40,847 nucleotides of DNA from positions 1 to 40,847 of the forward strand of contig NZ_MJEH01000025.1 in the NCBI RefSeq assembly GCF_001742425.1. Reading direction: 5' to 3'. Shown piece after piece: positions 1 through 8,151 of this stretch (its first letter is position 1; every line of letters starts with the position of its first letter). Below the pieces are notes generated by a model. The model saw nothing but the letters and a program-made list of their open reading frames with translations, was not told the DNA's origin and made no database searches. This stretch comes from Bacillus solimangrovi. GTDB taxonomy: Bacteria; Bacillota; Bacilli; Bacillales; Bacillaceae_N. A program made the position numbers and the translations under genes.

Positions 1-1392
1 TTTTTCTAGCTGTTCTTTTTTATTATCATCATCTTCAATAAGTGCCTGAGAAATATTAATAATACCGTGAAGTGGTGTTTTAAGTTCATGAGAAGTTCGG
101 AATAGAAAATCATCCTTCATTTTATCCTCTTTTACTAACTGCTCAGTGTATAACTCTTGTGCTTCCTCACGCTGTCGTTTAAGAATATTTATCTTATCTA
201 CTAATGCAAGTGATAATAATAGAGATTCGAGACAAGCAGCTACTTGTGGGATAACATCAAAATATATCGCGCGGAAACTAATTATTCCCAGAAAACTTAA
301 TGCTTGTAGAATGATAGACACAAGTAAAATCGACCATCCCAACAAATAAAGTCGAGCAGTGCGATTTCCTTTCTGCATAACCCTAAGTGCAGATATCCAC
401 AATAAGATAGAGATAATTAGTGCTAAAAGTGGAGCACTGAGATTTAATATACGATCTGGAATTAGCCAAAAAAATAACAACATCAAAAGACTTAGACGAG
501 AGAAAAATGAAAGTGTTATATGTAATTTTGGCAATATTTTCTTAGTCTCTAAAAATTCTTGTCCAAACATAACCATAGCCACGCACAGTAACAACGACGA
601 AAAATCAACATTATCAGCAATAAACCATACTGGAAGGTACTCTCCAAGATATTCAAGGTCTAAGCCATTCATAAATAATTGTAATAGCATGAATGAAATT
701 AAATAGAAAATGTAGTAAACATATACTCTTTCTCTTAAAGAAAAGTATAAAAATAAATTATATAAAACAAGAGAACCTATAAAGCCATAAAAGAAGCCTG
801 ATGAGAATTTATTATCTTTAATTGATTCAATTAGTCCCTCATAAGAATATAATTGTGAGAGTACAGTAACAGGAAATTTTTCACCTATTAATTTAATATA
901 AATTGTCTCAATATCTGTTGGATCAAATTGAAACAACATCGACCGAAAATTAATCTCTCGATCCCCTAGATTATTTAAGCCACCCTCTTGTACTTCATAT
1001 GTATGATTACTTTTCACAAAATAAGCTTCGATTACCTCAAGCCGGTTATAGTACTCAAGCCAAGTCAGCTCATTAAAATTATCACCAATTAATTCCTTTT
1101 CTAACTTCAGCCATACTGTATCATTCGTGTAACCAAAATAAGGATACTTTGAATCACTATTGACAAATTCATCATTATACTTACCGGAAAGAATATCATC
1201 AATTGTAACCGCTCCTGATGAATCTCTGAAAACTTCATAATTCAGCCCTAAAGGGTAATTATTAACCTTTTCTTCAGCAAGTACATTACTTGGCAATAAC
1301 CATATCAAAGATAAAATTATAATATTTAGTAAAAAAATATGTCTTCTCCACTTATTCAAACTTACGTTTATACTTCTTTTTACTACTGTCAT
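1..1392 (-). CDS. 7TMR-DISM sensor histidine kinase, N-terminal part (cut by window edge)
   Basis: The minus strand is open from an ATG at 1392 to base 1, giving 464 residues without a stop, so the gene continues outside the window. After a signal peptide (hydrophobic stretch ending near VLAEE, about residue 40) comes an extracellular region with the GYTNDTVWLKL pattern of 7TMR-DISM extracellular domain 2. Then follow about seven hydrophobic segments (roughly residues 200-390), a coiled coil (KRQREEAQELY), and the phosphoacceptor H-box SHELKTPLHGI just before the edge. The family senses carbohydrates or other ligands and autophosphorylates on the H-box histidine. The ATP-binding domain and any receiver domain would lie to the left. 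The order signal-DISM-7TM-HisKA is seen directly; the ligand is unknown. No response regulator is visible. Confidence 0.9.
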   Translation of the reverse strand, partial: MTVVKRSINVSLNKWRRHIFLLNIIILSLIWLLPSNVLAEEKVNNYPLGLNYEVFRDSSGAVTIDDILSGKYNDEFVNSDSKYPYFGYTNDTVWLKLEKELIGDNFNELTWLEYYNRLEVIEAYFVKSNHTYEVQEGGLNNLGDREINFRSMLFQFDPTDIETIYIKLIGEKFPVTVLSQLYSYEGLIESIKDNKFSSGFFYGFIGSLVLYNLFLYFSLRERVYVYYIFYLISFMLLQLFMNGLDLEYLGEYLPVWFIADNVDFSSLLLCVAMVMFGQEFLETKKILPKLHITLSFFSRLSLLMLLFFWLIPDRILNLSAPLLALIISILLWISALRVMQKGNRTARLYLLGWSILLVSIILQALSFLGIISFRAIYFDVIPQVAACLESLLLSLALVDKINILKRQREEAQELYTEQLVKEDKMKDDFLFRTSHELKTPLHGIINISQALIEDDDNKKEQLEK

Positions 1393-1482
1393 TGATTGCT
1401 CTCCTTATGTACCTTATAAGTTAACACTTTTATCCTCAGTTTTTTAAATAAACATTTTTAGTAGATGCTCTAATTCTGCTTG

Positions 1483-1650
1483 TTATGCTTCCATAAATTC
1501 ACTTGTAAATATAAGGTGATTATCAATATTTCCACCCTGATGTTCTTGTAGGTTTGGACGACAGAATGCAGGTAGGAAATAATCATGGTGATAAACATCA
1601 TTTTCATATTTATATGATAAATTAGCTTTTGATTTGATAGTAAAATATTC
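1483..1650 (-). pseudogene. Possible C-terminal remnant of a lost gene
   Basis: The minus strand reads 55 codons from just after a stop (1651-1653) to a TAA at 1483-1485 with no start codon near its beginning. The translation has a protein-like composition (for example HHDYFLPAFCRPNLQEH). Such a stretch, without a start or ribosome site, suits the tail of a decayed gene, but an open frame of this size can also arise by chance. No family was recognised. Confidence 0.25.
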
Positions 1651-2304
1651 TCAGTGTCTTTTCTACTATATTAACCTTATAAAAAAGTAATATATAGTAT
1701 TTTAGCATCTCACTGTAACAATTGGTAATTGGAGGGGTATATGGAAAAATAATTTATTCATTCATTAACTATCATTTTGTTTTTCCAATGGTATAGACGA
1801 AGTATATTTCTTTTAAGAAGTTGAATTGTTGAATAAAGAAAGATGTGAAGGGATGAACATATTGTTGTGTTTATATAATTACCCATTTGAAAATGGATGA
1901 TTGGTAAGAAGCATTTAAGGTTTATCGGAGTTTCGAGAGTAATGATCGACGTCATGACACAATAGAATACTCTAAAAACGAATACCGTGGTTCAATTCAT
2001 TTCGTTTGTATTTATAGATAGATTGAAGTGATAATGATATATCCTTCTTATGTAACAGTTTTTCCTTTACCTTTGTTCTCAATTCGAGCTAGAACATGTA
2101 AGTAGAAAACCATCAATTTTGTAAAATAACTCAGTAGAATTTAATTTTTATTCAATGAAATTGCTGTCATTACTGAAGTTTAATTAAATTATTGCAACAC
2201 AAGTGCCCTACTTTGACACTTTCATATATATCCTACTTGTATTATTTTGGAAAATAAATAGATAGAATTCACTCTATCATAAGGTTCTTAACAAAACCTT
2301 AAAT

Positions 2305-2350
2305 AATTAAATGTTGAGAGTGATTGAAAAACTGTTCTCAACATTTAATT
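2305..2350. repeat. 15-bp perfect inverted repeat
   Basis: The arm AATTAAATGTTGAGA (2305-2319) is repeated exactly inverted at 2336-2350, with a 16-nt loop. There is no T-run on the plus side, so it is not a classic terminator for that strand. It could be a hairpin in a transcript, a protein site or a remnant of a mobile sequence. Confidence 0.6.
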
Positions 2351-2597
2351 TCATATCTTCGAGCTTTTCATCGTTTTAAATTTCATCAAGAATGGTTTAG
2401 ATATCACCTTTTGAATATTTTTTAAGAAAGTATATTCCTTTTTATAACTATCATTTTTCCCCTCTAAATCATAAAATGTATCCTGTAACCCTTGATTTAG
2501 ACTCAATATTTAAAGAAATTTGTATTATTGAAGGTAGCATGAGGGGTATTTGATTCACGATAATGACAGTTCCGAAATAGAATGTAGTGGTTACTTG

Positions 2598-2644
2598 TTG
2601 ACAGAGACTTTTCTTTTTTGCTAATATACCCTCATAGGTATATT
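2598..2644 (+). promoter_or_regulatory. Sulfur-cluster promoter with CsoR/CstR-type operator
   Basis: TTGACA (2598-2603) and TAATAT (2622-2627) form a sigma-A-like promoter with an 18-bp spacer. Overlapping the -10 is a perfect dyad: AATATACC (2623-2630), six bases, GGTATATT (2637-2644). Persulfide-sensing CsoR-family repressors (CstR; YrkD in B. subtilis) bind ATACC/GGTAT-type sites in front of this class of genes. A bound repressor here would cover the -10. The dyad is seen; the repressor identity is inferred. Confidence 0.75.
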
Positions 2645-2673
2645 ACTTATAAATTATTCTTGGAGGTTACAGC

Positions 2674-2901
2674 ATGAACGTAGACAAAGTATTAGATGCA
2701 AAAGGATTAGCGTGTCCGATGCCAATTGTGCAAACGAAAAAAGCAATTAATGAATTAACAACAGGTCAAGTTCTTGAAATTCATACAACAGATAAAGGTG
2801 CTCAAAATGATCTAACAGCATGGGCAGCATCAGGTGGTCATGAAATGCTAAAAGGTGAAGAAGAGAATGGTGTATTTAAGTTTTGGATTAAGAAAGGTTA
2901 A
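2674..2901 (+). CDS. yrkI: TusA-family sulfur carrier (YrkI-like)
   Basis: This 75-residue protein is a single TusA/SirA domain. It carries the CPMP motif at residues 14-17; Cys14 should bear the persulfide that is handed to partner proteins. Length and sequence fit YrkI of B. subtilis. The ATG follows TGGAGG with good spacing. It is the first gene of the sulfur cluster, directly behind the operator-promoter at 2598-2644. It is followed 50 bp later by the DsrE-like gene, with a second operator in the gap. It probably shuttles sulfane sulfur between the rhodaneses and the dioxygenase in the cytoplasm. Its N-terminal half closely resembles the TusA domain of the fusion protein at 4285. Confidence 0.9.
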   Translation: MNVDKVLDAKGLACPMPIVQTKKAINELTTGQVLEIHTTDKGAQNDLTAWAASGGHEMLKGEEENGVFKFWIKKG

Positions 2902-2915
2902 GTTTTAAACATTTA

Positions 2916-2933
2916 TATACCCCTATTAGTATA
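2916..2933 (+). promoter_or_regulatory. Second CstR-type operator copy (imperfect)
   Basis: TATACC (2916-2921), six bases, AGTATA (2928-2933): the same half-site spacing as the dyad at 2623-2644, with one mismatch in the right half. It lies between the first two genes of the cluster, just ahead of the AGGAGG of the second gene. It may be a weaker operator or may block elongation. Confidence 0.5.
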
Positions 2934-2957
2934 AAAAGGTTTAGGAGGTGAGTGAAG

Positions 2958-3437
2958 TTGTCTGAACAAAAGTCTACAAATATTATTCTCTTTAGTGGAG
3001 ATTATGATAAAGCGATGGCAGGTTATATTATTGCAAATGGTGCTGCTGCATATGACCATAAAGTTACGATTTTTCATACGTTCTGGGGTTTGAATGCGTT
3101 ACGAAAAGATGAAAATGTGCATGTTAAGAAGGGGCTAATGGATAAGATGTTCGGAAAGATGATGCCTCGTGGTGCAGATAAATTAGGGTTATCAAATATG
3201 CACTTTGCAGGAATCGGTCCAAAGATGATAAAAAATGTTATGAAGAAGCATAACGCAACATCATTGCCTGACTTAATTGAAATGGCAAAAATGCAAGATA
3301 TAAATTTAGTCGCATGCCAAATGACGGTTGATCTATTAGGATTCAAACGAGAAGAATTGATGGATGGGATTGAATATGCTGGTGTTGCTGCATATTTAGC
3401 AGATGCTGAAAATGGTAATGTGAATCTATTTATTTAA
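2958..3437 (+). CDS. yrkE: DsrE/DsrF-like sulfurtransferase (YrkE-like)
   Basis: About 159 residues of the DrsE_2 type. The N-terminus (NIILFSGDYDKA) and the block ACQMTVDLLG, with the conserved cysteine near the C-terminus, mark the family, whose cysteine relays sulfane sulfur in small complexes. A TTG at 2958 lies 9 nt behind GGAGG (2944-2948); a GTG at 2952 lies only 3 nt behind, so TTG is preferred. It sits between TusA and membrane rhodanese genes, with 12-bp gaps or larger. It is paralogous to the 131-residue DsrE-like protein at 4891. Function as a sulfur-relay partner is inferred from family and operon. Confidence 0.85.
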   Translation: MSEQKSTNIILFSGDYDKAMAGYIIANGAAAYDHKVTIFHTFWGLNALRKDENVHVKKGLMDKMFGKMMPRGADKLGLSNMHFAGIGPKMIKNVMKKHNATSLPDLIEMAKMQDINLVACQMTVDLLGFKREELMDGIEYAGVAAYLADAENGNVNLFI

Positions 3438-3461
3438 TTAATAATTAAGGTGGATACAGGA

Positions 3462-3821
3462 ATGGATATACTCATTAATATCGTCTTATTTGGGTTAGTT
3501 GCATGGTTCCTTTTCACAAGATTTGCTCCAGTTAAGGGTATGAAACAAATTACAACAACAGACCTAAGAGGTGTGCTCAAGTCTACGAGTAGTCAGTTGA
3601 TTGATGTACGCACACAGAGTGAATTCAAGGCAAATCATATCAAGCGATTTAAGAATATTCCGCTGGATGAAGTTGAAGCACGCTTACATGAACTTTCGAA
3701 AGATAGAGAAGTCATTGTGATTTGTCAAAGTGGGATGAGAAGCAATAAAGCTAGTAAGCTATTAATCAAACATGGGTTTACAAAAGTAACGAATGTTAAG
3801 GGCGGTATGAGCGCTTGGTAA
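3462..3821 (+). CDS. Membrane-anchored rhodanese
   Basis: This 119-residue protein begins with one hydrophobic segment (ILINIVLFGLVAWFLF), followed by a single rhodanese domain with LIDVRTQSEF and the active loop CQSGMRS, whose cysteine carries the persulfide. It should hold the catalytic domain at the inner face of the membrane. The ATG at 3462 is 8 nt behind AAGGTGG; an in-frame GTG at 3450 lies inside that ribosome site and is unlikely to be used. It is the third gene of the first sulfur unit, followed closely by a soluble rhodanese. Confidence 0.85.
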   Translation: MDILINIVLFGLVAWFLFTRFAPVKGMKQITTTDLRGVLKSTSSQLIDVRTQSEFKANHIKRFKNIPLDEVEARLHELSKDREVIVICQSGMRSNKASKLLIKHGFTKVTNVKGGMSAW

Positions 3822-3840
3822 GAAAATGGAGGAAACGTTC

Positions 3841-4140
3841 ATGAGAGAAATGACAACGATGGAAGTTTTACAGTTACTAAATAACGGTGAAAAAGTTAGC
3901 ATCATTGATGTTCGTGAATATGAAGAAGTTCAAATGGGGAAAATTCCTGAAGCGAAGAATATTCCGTTAGGGGAATTAGCAAGACGTAAGGATGAACTAG
4001 AGAAAAATGAACAAGCGCATATTATCGTATGTCAGTCTGGCAATCGTAGTAAAGCAGCGACTGGTTTATTAGAGAACATGGGTTATAAAGCGATTAATAT
4101 GGTTGGTGGGATGAATAACTGGAAGGGTTCTACTGAATAA
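3841..4140 (+). CDS. Single-domain rhodanese
   Basis: A roughly 99-residue cytoplasmic rhodanese with IIDVREYEEV and the active loop CQSGNRS. It probably transfers sulfane sulfur to or from the neighbouring TusA and DsrE proteins. The ATG at 3841 is 8 nt behind GGAGG; an ATG at 3826 would lie upstream of that site. It is the last gene of the first unit and is followed by a strong hairpin at 4149-4187. Confidence 0.88.
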   Translation: MREMTTMEVLQLLNNGEKVSIIDVREYEEVQMGKIPEAKNIPLGELARRKDELEKNEQAHIIVCQSGNRSKAATGLLENMGYKAINMVGGMNNWKGSTE

Positions 4141-4148
4141 CTTTCACA

Positions 4149-4187
4149 CATCAGTAAGTGGATACTTTATTTATCCACCTACTGATG
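4149..4187 (+). terminator. Hairpin separating the two sulfur units
   Basis: A 16-bp stem with one mismatch (CATCAGTAAGTGGATA, 4149-4164, against 4172-4187) and a 7-nt loop. No T-run follows, so it may stabilise the mRNA end or terminate inefficiently rather than act as a standard intrinsic terminator. Confidence 0.55.
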
Positions 4188-4221
4188 GTTATGCAAGTAT
4201 AGACGATCGTTTAAATGAGAA

Positions 4222-4273
4222 TTGTATCCTTATATTATTTTTTTGTAATTCAATATACCCTAATAGGTATTTT
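4222..4273 (+). promoter_or_regulatory. Promoter and third CstR-type operator
   Basis: AATATACC (4252-4259), six bases, GGTATTTT (4266-4273) matches the first operator at 15 of 16 half-site positions and has the same spacer length. A possible promoter (TTGTAT 4222-4227, TGTAAT 4244-4249) lies just upstream, so the operator would cover the start region. This gives the second group of sulfur genes its own regulated promoter. Confidence 0.7.
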
Positions 4274-4284
4274 AGGAGGTCATT

Positions 4285-4854
4285 ATGGAGATTCAAACAG
4301 ATCTTATCGTTGATGCAAAAGGACTTGCATGTCCAATGCCGATTGTAAAAACGAAAAAAGGAATGAATGAGTTACAAGCTGGTCAAGTAATGGAAGTACA
4401 TGCAACTGATAAGGGTTCAACTGCAGATATTAAAGCTTGGGCTGAAAGTGGCGGACATCAATACATCGGTACAGTTGAAGCAGATGGTGTATTGAAACAC
4501 TTTTTAAGAAGAGCAAGTGGAGAAGAAAATGGTGAAAAGAAACATCCACATGTTGTTTCAAATGATGAGTTACAATCGATTCTACAAAATAACGAGGAAA
4601 TGGTGCTACTAGATGTTCGTGAACAAGCCGAATATGCATTTAATCACATACCAAATGCAAAGTCATTTCCGTTAGAGAACTTTGAAAAAAATGTAACGGA
4701 ATTAAATCCAGCACATACCTTCTATATTATTTGTCGAACGGGCAATCGTAGTGATGTTGTTGCTCAAAAGTTAACTGAAGCAGGTTTTGTTCATGTTTTC
4801 AACGTCGTACCTGGTATGAGTGAGTGGACGGGTACAACTGCTGGTTTGGAATAA
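4285..4854 (+). CDS. yrkF: TusA-rhodanese fusion (YrkF-like)
   Basis: 189 residues. Residues 1-75 form a TusA domain with CPMP (GLACPMPIVKTKKG). Residues 90-185 form a rhodanese domain with LLDVREQAEY and the active loop CRTGNRS. The fusion joins sulfur carrier and sulfurtransferase in one chain and matches YrkF of B. subtilis in architecture and length. The start is supported by TAGGAGG. It is the first gene of the second unit, right behind the operator at 4252-4273. Transfer between its two cysteines is expected from the family; direct proof for this protein is lacking. Confidence 0.92.
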   Translation: MEIQTDLIVDAKGLACPMPIVKTKKGMNELQAGQVMEVHATDKGSTADIKAWAESGGHQYIGTVEADGVLKHFLRRASGEENGEKKHPHVVSNDELQSILQNNEEMVLLDVREQAEYAFNHIPNAKSFPLENFEKNVTELNPAHTFYIICRTGNRSDVVAQKLTEAGFVHVFNVVPGMSEWTGTTAGLE

Positions 4855-4890
4855 GCTCATATAAAATAACAAAATTAAAGGAGTGTTACG

Positions 4891-5286
4891 ATGTCTAATC
4901 GAGTCGCAATTATCGCAAGTAATGGTGGGTTATTTGATGCATACAAAGTATTCAATATTGCAACGGCTGCAGCCGCAAGTGATCAAGAGGTAGCTATTTT
5001 CTTCACGTTTGAAGGTCTTAATCTGATTCATAAGCAAGCAAATACACAGCTTCCAATGCCAGAAGGAAAAGAACATTTTGCACAAGGATTTTCAGATGCG
5101 AATGTACCATCTATTCCTGAATTAGTCGGAATGGCTAAGGAATTAGGGGTTAAGTTCATTGGTTGTCAGATGACGATGGATGTCATGAAGTTAACGACTG
5201 ATGACTTTGTTGAAGGCATTGAAGTTGGTGGAGCTGTAACCTTTTTAGAATTTGCAAAACAAGCGGAAGTAACATTGACATTTTAA
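4891..5286 (+). CDS. DsrE-like sulfurtransferase, short paralogue
   Basis: 131 residues of the DrsE_2 type, with RVAIIASNGG at the start and the cysteine block GCQMTMDVM. It is shorter than the YrkE-like protein because it lacks the methionine- and glycine-rich middle insert. The ATG follows AAAGGAG. It lies between the TusA-rhodanese and the persulfide dioxygenase genes, suggesting it accepts sulfur from the fusion protein. The two DsrE-like genes may have arisen by duplication, because each unit carries one TusA, one DsrE and a rhodanese function. Confidence 0.85.
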   Translation: MSNRVAIIASNGGLFDAYKVFNIATAAAASDQEVAIFFTFEGLNLIHKQANTQLPMPEGKEHFAQGFSDANVPSIPELVGMAKELGVKFIGCQMTMDVMKLTTDDFVEGIEVGGAVTFLEFAKQAEVTLTF

Positions 5287-5343
5287 ATCAAACGTTAAGT
5301 TATAAAATTTTTTACAATAAATTATACAGTAGGGGGTAAAAAG

Positions 5344-6477
5344 GTGTCAGTCAGAAAAATGACAGCTCATGAAGTGACGGAAAAAGTGTTGAATAAGGAA
5401 AGCTTATTTATCTTAGATGTGCGTAATGAAAGTGATTTTAATGATTGGAAAATCGAAGGCGAAAATTTCGAATATCTAAACGTTCCATACTTTGAGTTAC
5501 TCGATGGTGTTACTATCATTATGGATAAAATCCCAACTGATAAAGAAATTCTCGTCGTTTGTGCTAAGGAAGGTTCTTCTATACTTGTAGCTGAGATGTT
5601 GTCGGAAGAAGGTCTAGACGTTTCTTATTTAAGCGGTGGGATGAAGTCTTGGAGTGAACATCTTTATAAAGCTAACGTATACGAAGATGATGATATCAAA
5701 GTATTTCAGTTTGTTCGTGTTGGAAAAGGTTGTTTGTCGTACATGGTTGTATCAGACGGCGAAGCGTTGATCGTTGACCCATCACGATTCACTACCGAAT
5801 ATATAGAAGCAGCACGGGAAGAGGGAGCGACGATTACTCACATCGTTGATTCACATTTGCATGCCGATCATATTTCAGGTGGGAAGGAATTAGCAGAGGT
5901 TACAGATGCTAATTATTACTTGATGAAGAGTGAAGGTGCAGTATTCAATTTCAATCCGTTAGAAGATTACGAGAAAATTGAGTTCAAACATGTTGAATTA
6001 GAAGTGCTTGCAGTGAAAACACCTGGACATACCCCAGGAAGTGTTTCATTCTTTGTAAATAAGAAGTTATTATTCTCAGGTGATACGATCTTTGTTAGTG
6101 GGCTAGGCCGACCTGACTTAGGGAATAAAGTGAGAGAATGGGCAAATGACTTATATAACACGGTCTATAACAAAGTATCGCAAATTGCAGATGATGTGAT
6201 CGTTTTACCTGCTCATTATGCGGACTTTGATACTGAAATGAATGAACAAGGATATATTGGAGATACGTTAGGAAACATCCGTACACGAAATGAAAAGATG
6301 TTCACAGCATCAAGAGAAAGCTTCCTAAATGATGTTGAAAAATCAGCTAGCTCAGTGAAACCACCTAATTTTGAAGAAATTATCTCAATTAATCGAGGCG
6401 TCGAAGCTGCTGATGTTGAGAGGCAGCAAGAGTTAGAAATCGGGCCAAATCGCTGTGCAGTTCATCATACGGATTAA
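5344..6477 (+). CDS. yrkH: Rhodanese-metallo-beta-lactamase persulfide dioxygenase (YrkH-like)
   Basis: 377 residues. Residues 1-105 are a rhodanese domain with Cys73 in VVCAKEGSS. Residues 110-340 are a metallo-beta-lactamase fold of the ETHE1/persulfide-dioxygenase type with HLHADH (171-176) and the later TPGHTPGS and FSGDTIF blocks that complete the iron site. The family oxidises persulfides to sulfite; related CstB joins the same activities in a different domain order. The start is a GTG 7 nt behind AGGGGG. The order rhodanese then MBL matches YrkH. In this cluster it is the catabolic step that removes the sulfane sulfur gathered by the carriers. Confidence 0.88.
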   Translation: MSVRKMTAHEVTEKVLNKESLFILDVRNESDFNDWKIEGENFEYLNVPYFELLDGVTIIMDKIPTDKEILVVCAKEGSSILVAEMLSEEGLDVSYLSGGMKSWSEHLYKANVYEDDDIKVFQFVRVGKGCLSYMVVSDGEALIVDPSRFTTEYIEAAREEGATITHIVDSHLHADHISGGKELAEVTDANYYLMKSEGAVFNFNPLEDYEKIEFKHVELEVLAVKTPGHTPGSVSFFVNKKLLFSGDTIFVSGLGRPDLGNKVREWANDLYNTVYNKVSQIADDVIVLPAHYADFDTEMNEQGYIGDTLGNIRTRNEKMFTASRESFLNDVEKSASSVKPPNFEEIISINRGVEAADVERQQELEIGPNRCAVHHTD

Positions 6478-6504
6478 TCATGAACGATGCTGAAGGAAAT
6501 CATG

Positions 6505-6531
6505 AAGGGTACTTTACTATAAAGTGCCCTT
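6505..6531 (+). terminator. Hairpin before the exporter gene
   Basis: AAGGGTACTTT (6505-6515) pairs with AAAGTGCCCTT (6521-6531) through one G-U wobble; the loop is 5 nt. It lies between the dioxygenase and the exporter and may lower read-through. A GTG at 6524 inside the right arm is in frame with the exporter but is not a plausible start. Confidence 0.5.
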
Positions 6532-6556
6532 TATGTTGTTAGAAGGGGGAGATATG

Positions 6557-7339
6557 ATGGATATCATGTTTATGATTACAATTTTCCTTATTGGTTTTAT
6601 AGGTTCTTTTATTTCTGGGATGGTTGGAATTGGTGGTTCGATCATTAAGTATCCAATGTTACTCTACATTCCACCATTACTCGGCTTTACGGCTTTTACC
6701 GCACATGAAGTATCTGGCATTAGTGCTGTTCAAGTATTCTTTGCAACGATTGGTGGTGTATGGGTCTATCGAAAAGGTGGTTACTTAAATAAAACACTTA
6801 TCCTCTATATGGGGACTAGTATTCTAGCAGGTAGTTTTATTGGTGGTTATGGCTCTAAACTAATGGCGGCTGATACTGTAAATCTTGTGTATGGAGTTTT
6901 AGCAACAATTGCCGCTATCATGATGTTCGTGCCGAAGAAGGGCAATGAGGATATTCCACTTGAGCAAGTTACGTTTAACAAATGGTTAGCTGCAACACTC
7001 GCATTTATAGTTGGAATAGGTGCTGGTATTGTTGGAGCTGCGGGTGCATTTATCCTCGTTCCGATTATGCTTGTTGTGCTTAAAATTCCGACAAGAATGA
7101 CGATTGCCTCTTCATTAGCAATTACTTTCATTTCATCGATCGGTTCAACAATTGGCAAAGTAACAACTGGACAAGTTGAGTATGTCCCAGCGATTATCAT
7201 GATTGTTGCTAGTTTACTAGCAGCTCCATTAGGCGCAAAAGTAGGGAAAACGGTTAATACGAAGATTCTTCAAGTTATTTTAGCGATCTTAATTTTAAGT
7301 TCAGCCCTGAAAATTTGGAGTGATTTTCTTGGGTTCTAA
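6557..7339 (+). CDS. yrkJ: TauE/SafE-family membrane exporter (YrkJ-like)
   Basis: About 260 residues with eight predicted membrane segments and the two-fold glycine-rich pattern of TauE/SafE permeases ([17 protein letters not shown] near the N-terminus; [14 protein letters not shown] in the middle). The family moves sulfite, sulfoacetate or related anions. In cst/yrk clusters it is thought to export the sulfite made by the dioxygenase. The ribosome site AAGGGGGA favours ATG 6557 or 6554. It is the last gene of the sulfur cluster and ends before a strong bidirectional terminator. The substrate is inferred from context. Confidence 0.85.
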   Translation: MDIMFMITIFLIGFIGSFISGMVGIGGSIIKYPMLLYIPPLLGFTAFTAHEVSGISAVQVFFATIGGVWVYRKGGYLNKTLILYMGTSILAGSFIGGYGSKLMAADTVNLVYGVLATIAAIMMFVPKKGNEDIPLEQVTFNKWLAATLAFIVGIGAGIVGAAGAFILVPIMLVVLKIPTRMTIASSLAITFISSIGSTIGKVTTGQVEYVPAIIMIVASLLAAPLGAKVGKTVNTKILQVILAILILSSALKIWSDFLGF

Positions 7340-7367
7340 CGATATACTATGATGTCTCATAATAAGT

Positions 7368-7397
7368 AAGCCGCTTCGGATAAGACCAAAGCGGCTT
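7368..7397. terminator. Bidirectional terminator
   Basis: AAGCCGCTT (7368-7376) and AAGCGGCTT (7389-7397) form a 9-bp stem between converging genes. A T-rich stretch follows on the plus side. It closes the sulfur cluster. Confidence 0.8.
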
Positions 7398-7443
7398 GTT
7401 TAAATCTTTTCATTTCATCAGTTAAGTTAGCTAAGGCAGGTGT

Positions 7444-8016
7444 CTATCGATTTCTCGCGATAAAACGAATGAGTGAAACGTCACTATTGTTATTCTTCGC
7501 TTCTATATATACCTCATTTTCTCCAACAGAATAATGGAGCAACCATTCACCAGTGATGTCATTTAACCCTTCATATGTAGGTTCCCCTAATATTTCTTTT
7601 ACTTCATTTAATGGTTGTTCAACATGTACCCCAAACAAAGAGATTTTATTTGTTATTAGTGTGACAGCAATTAATGTTGAGTCAACTTGTGATAGTGAGA
7701 ATGCAATATTGTCATAGACGAGTAGCTCTGCCCCATCATACATCGTTTCTTCTATCGGTTGACCGAATTCTTCCATAATTTCTTCTTTTGCTGAGCCAAT
7801 TTGAACACCTAAGTGATCAAGGGAGCCTTCGCTAAATGTATCAATTGATACAGATGATTCTGAAGTCATCTCTTCATGTGCCTGTTCTGGTTGCTCAACT
7901 GGTGCCTCTTCAGGAGCGGTTGTAGGTTCCTCTACTACTTGTTCATTATTGTTACATCCAGCTAAAATCACAAAAGAAAAAATGAGAAAAAAAGTAAATT
8001 GTGTTATCTTTATCAT
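7444..8016 (-). CDS. Lipoprotein, DUF4309-like
   Basis: 190 residues with a lipoprotein signal peptide ending in LAGC, an acidic Pro/Glu-rich spacer (about residues 25-55) and a C-terminal domain with the repeated pattern GVQIGSAKEEIMEEFGQP and GVHVEQPLNEVKEILGEP. The pattern resembles DUF4309 (YjgB-like) secreted proteins of Bacillus, where each repeat reads G-x-x-x-G-x-x-x-x-x-[VI]-x-x-x-x-G-x-P. The ATG at 8016 follows AAGGTGATG; ATGs further upstream precede this site and are less likely. Function unknown. It is monocistronic and diverges from the next gene. Confidence 0.75.
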   Translation of the reverse strand: MIKITQFTFFLIFSFVILAGCNNNEQVVEEPTTAPEEAPVEQPEQAHEEMTSESSVSIDTFSEGSLDHLGVQIGSAKEEIMEEFGQPIEETMYDGAELLVYDNIAFSLSQVDSTLIAVTLITNKISLFGVHVEQPLNEVKEILGEPTYEGLNDITGEWLLHYSVGENEVYIEAKNNNSDVSLIRFIARNR

Positions 8017-8151
8017 AAAATCATCACCTTTATAGAAGGATAGTTTACTAGAATCATACATAAACAAGTAAAAACGTGCAATATAGAAGTTATATGGAAA
8101 TTAAAATTAAAGAATTTATTTAAGTCAATTTATTACACGAGGGATGATGTC

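Larger units (their letters stand above)
1393..2673. other. 1.28-kb gene-poor spacer
   Basis: No convincing intact gene lies between the kinase start and the first sulfur gene. The stretch is very AT-rich. It holds a possible coding remnant (1483-1650, minus), a 15-bp perfect inverted repeat (2305-2350) and, at its right end, the sulfur-cluster promoter/operator. Both flanking genes point outward, so regulatory sites for the kinase should also be here, but none was recognised. Confidence 0.6.

Noticed and set aside
146-706. Plus-strand open frames over the kinase
   Set aside because: They lie antisense to a continuous minus-strand histidine kinase with a clear H-box; shadows.
1758-1955. 65-residue minus ORF
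   Set aside because: Hydrophobic and AT-driven, no ribosome site, no recognisable motif.
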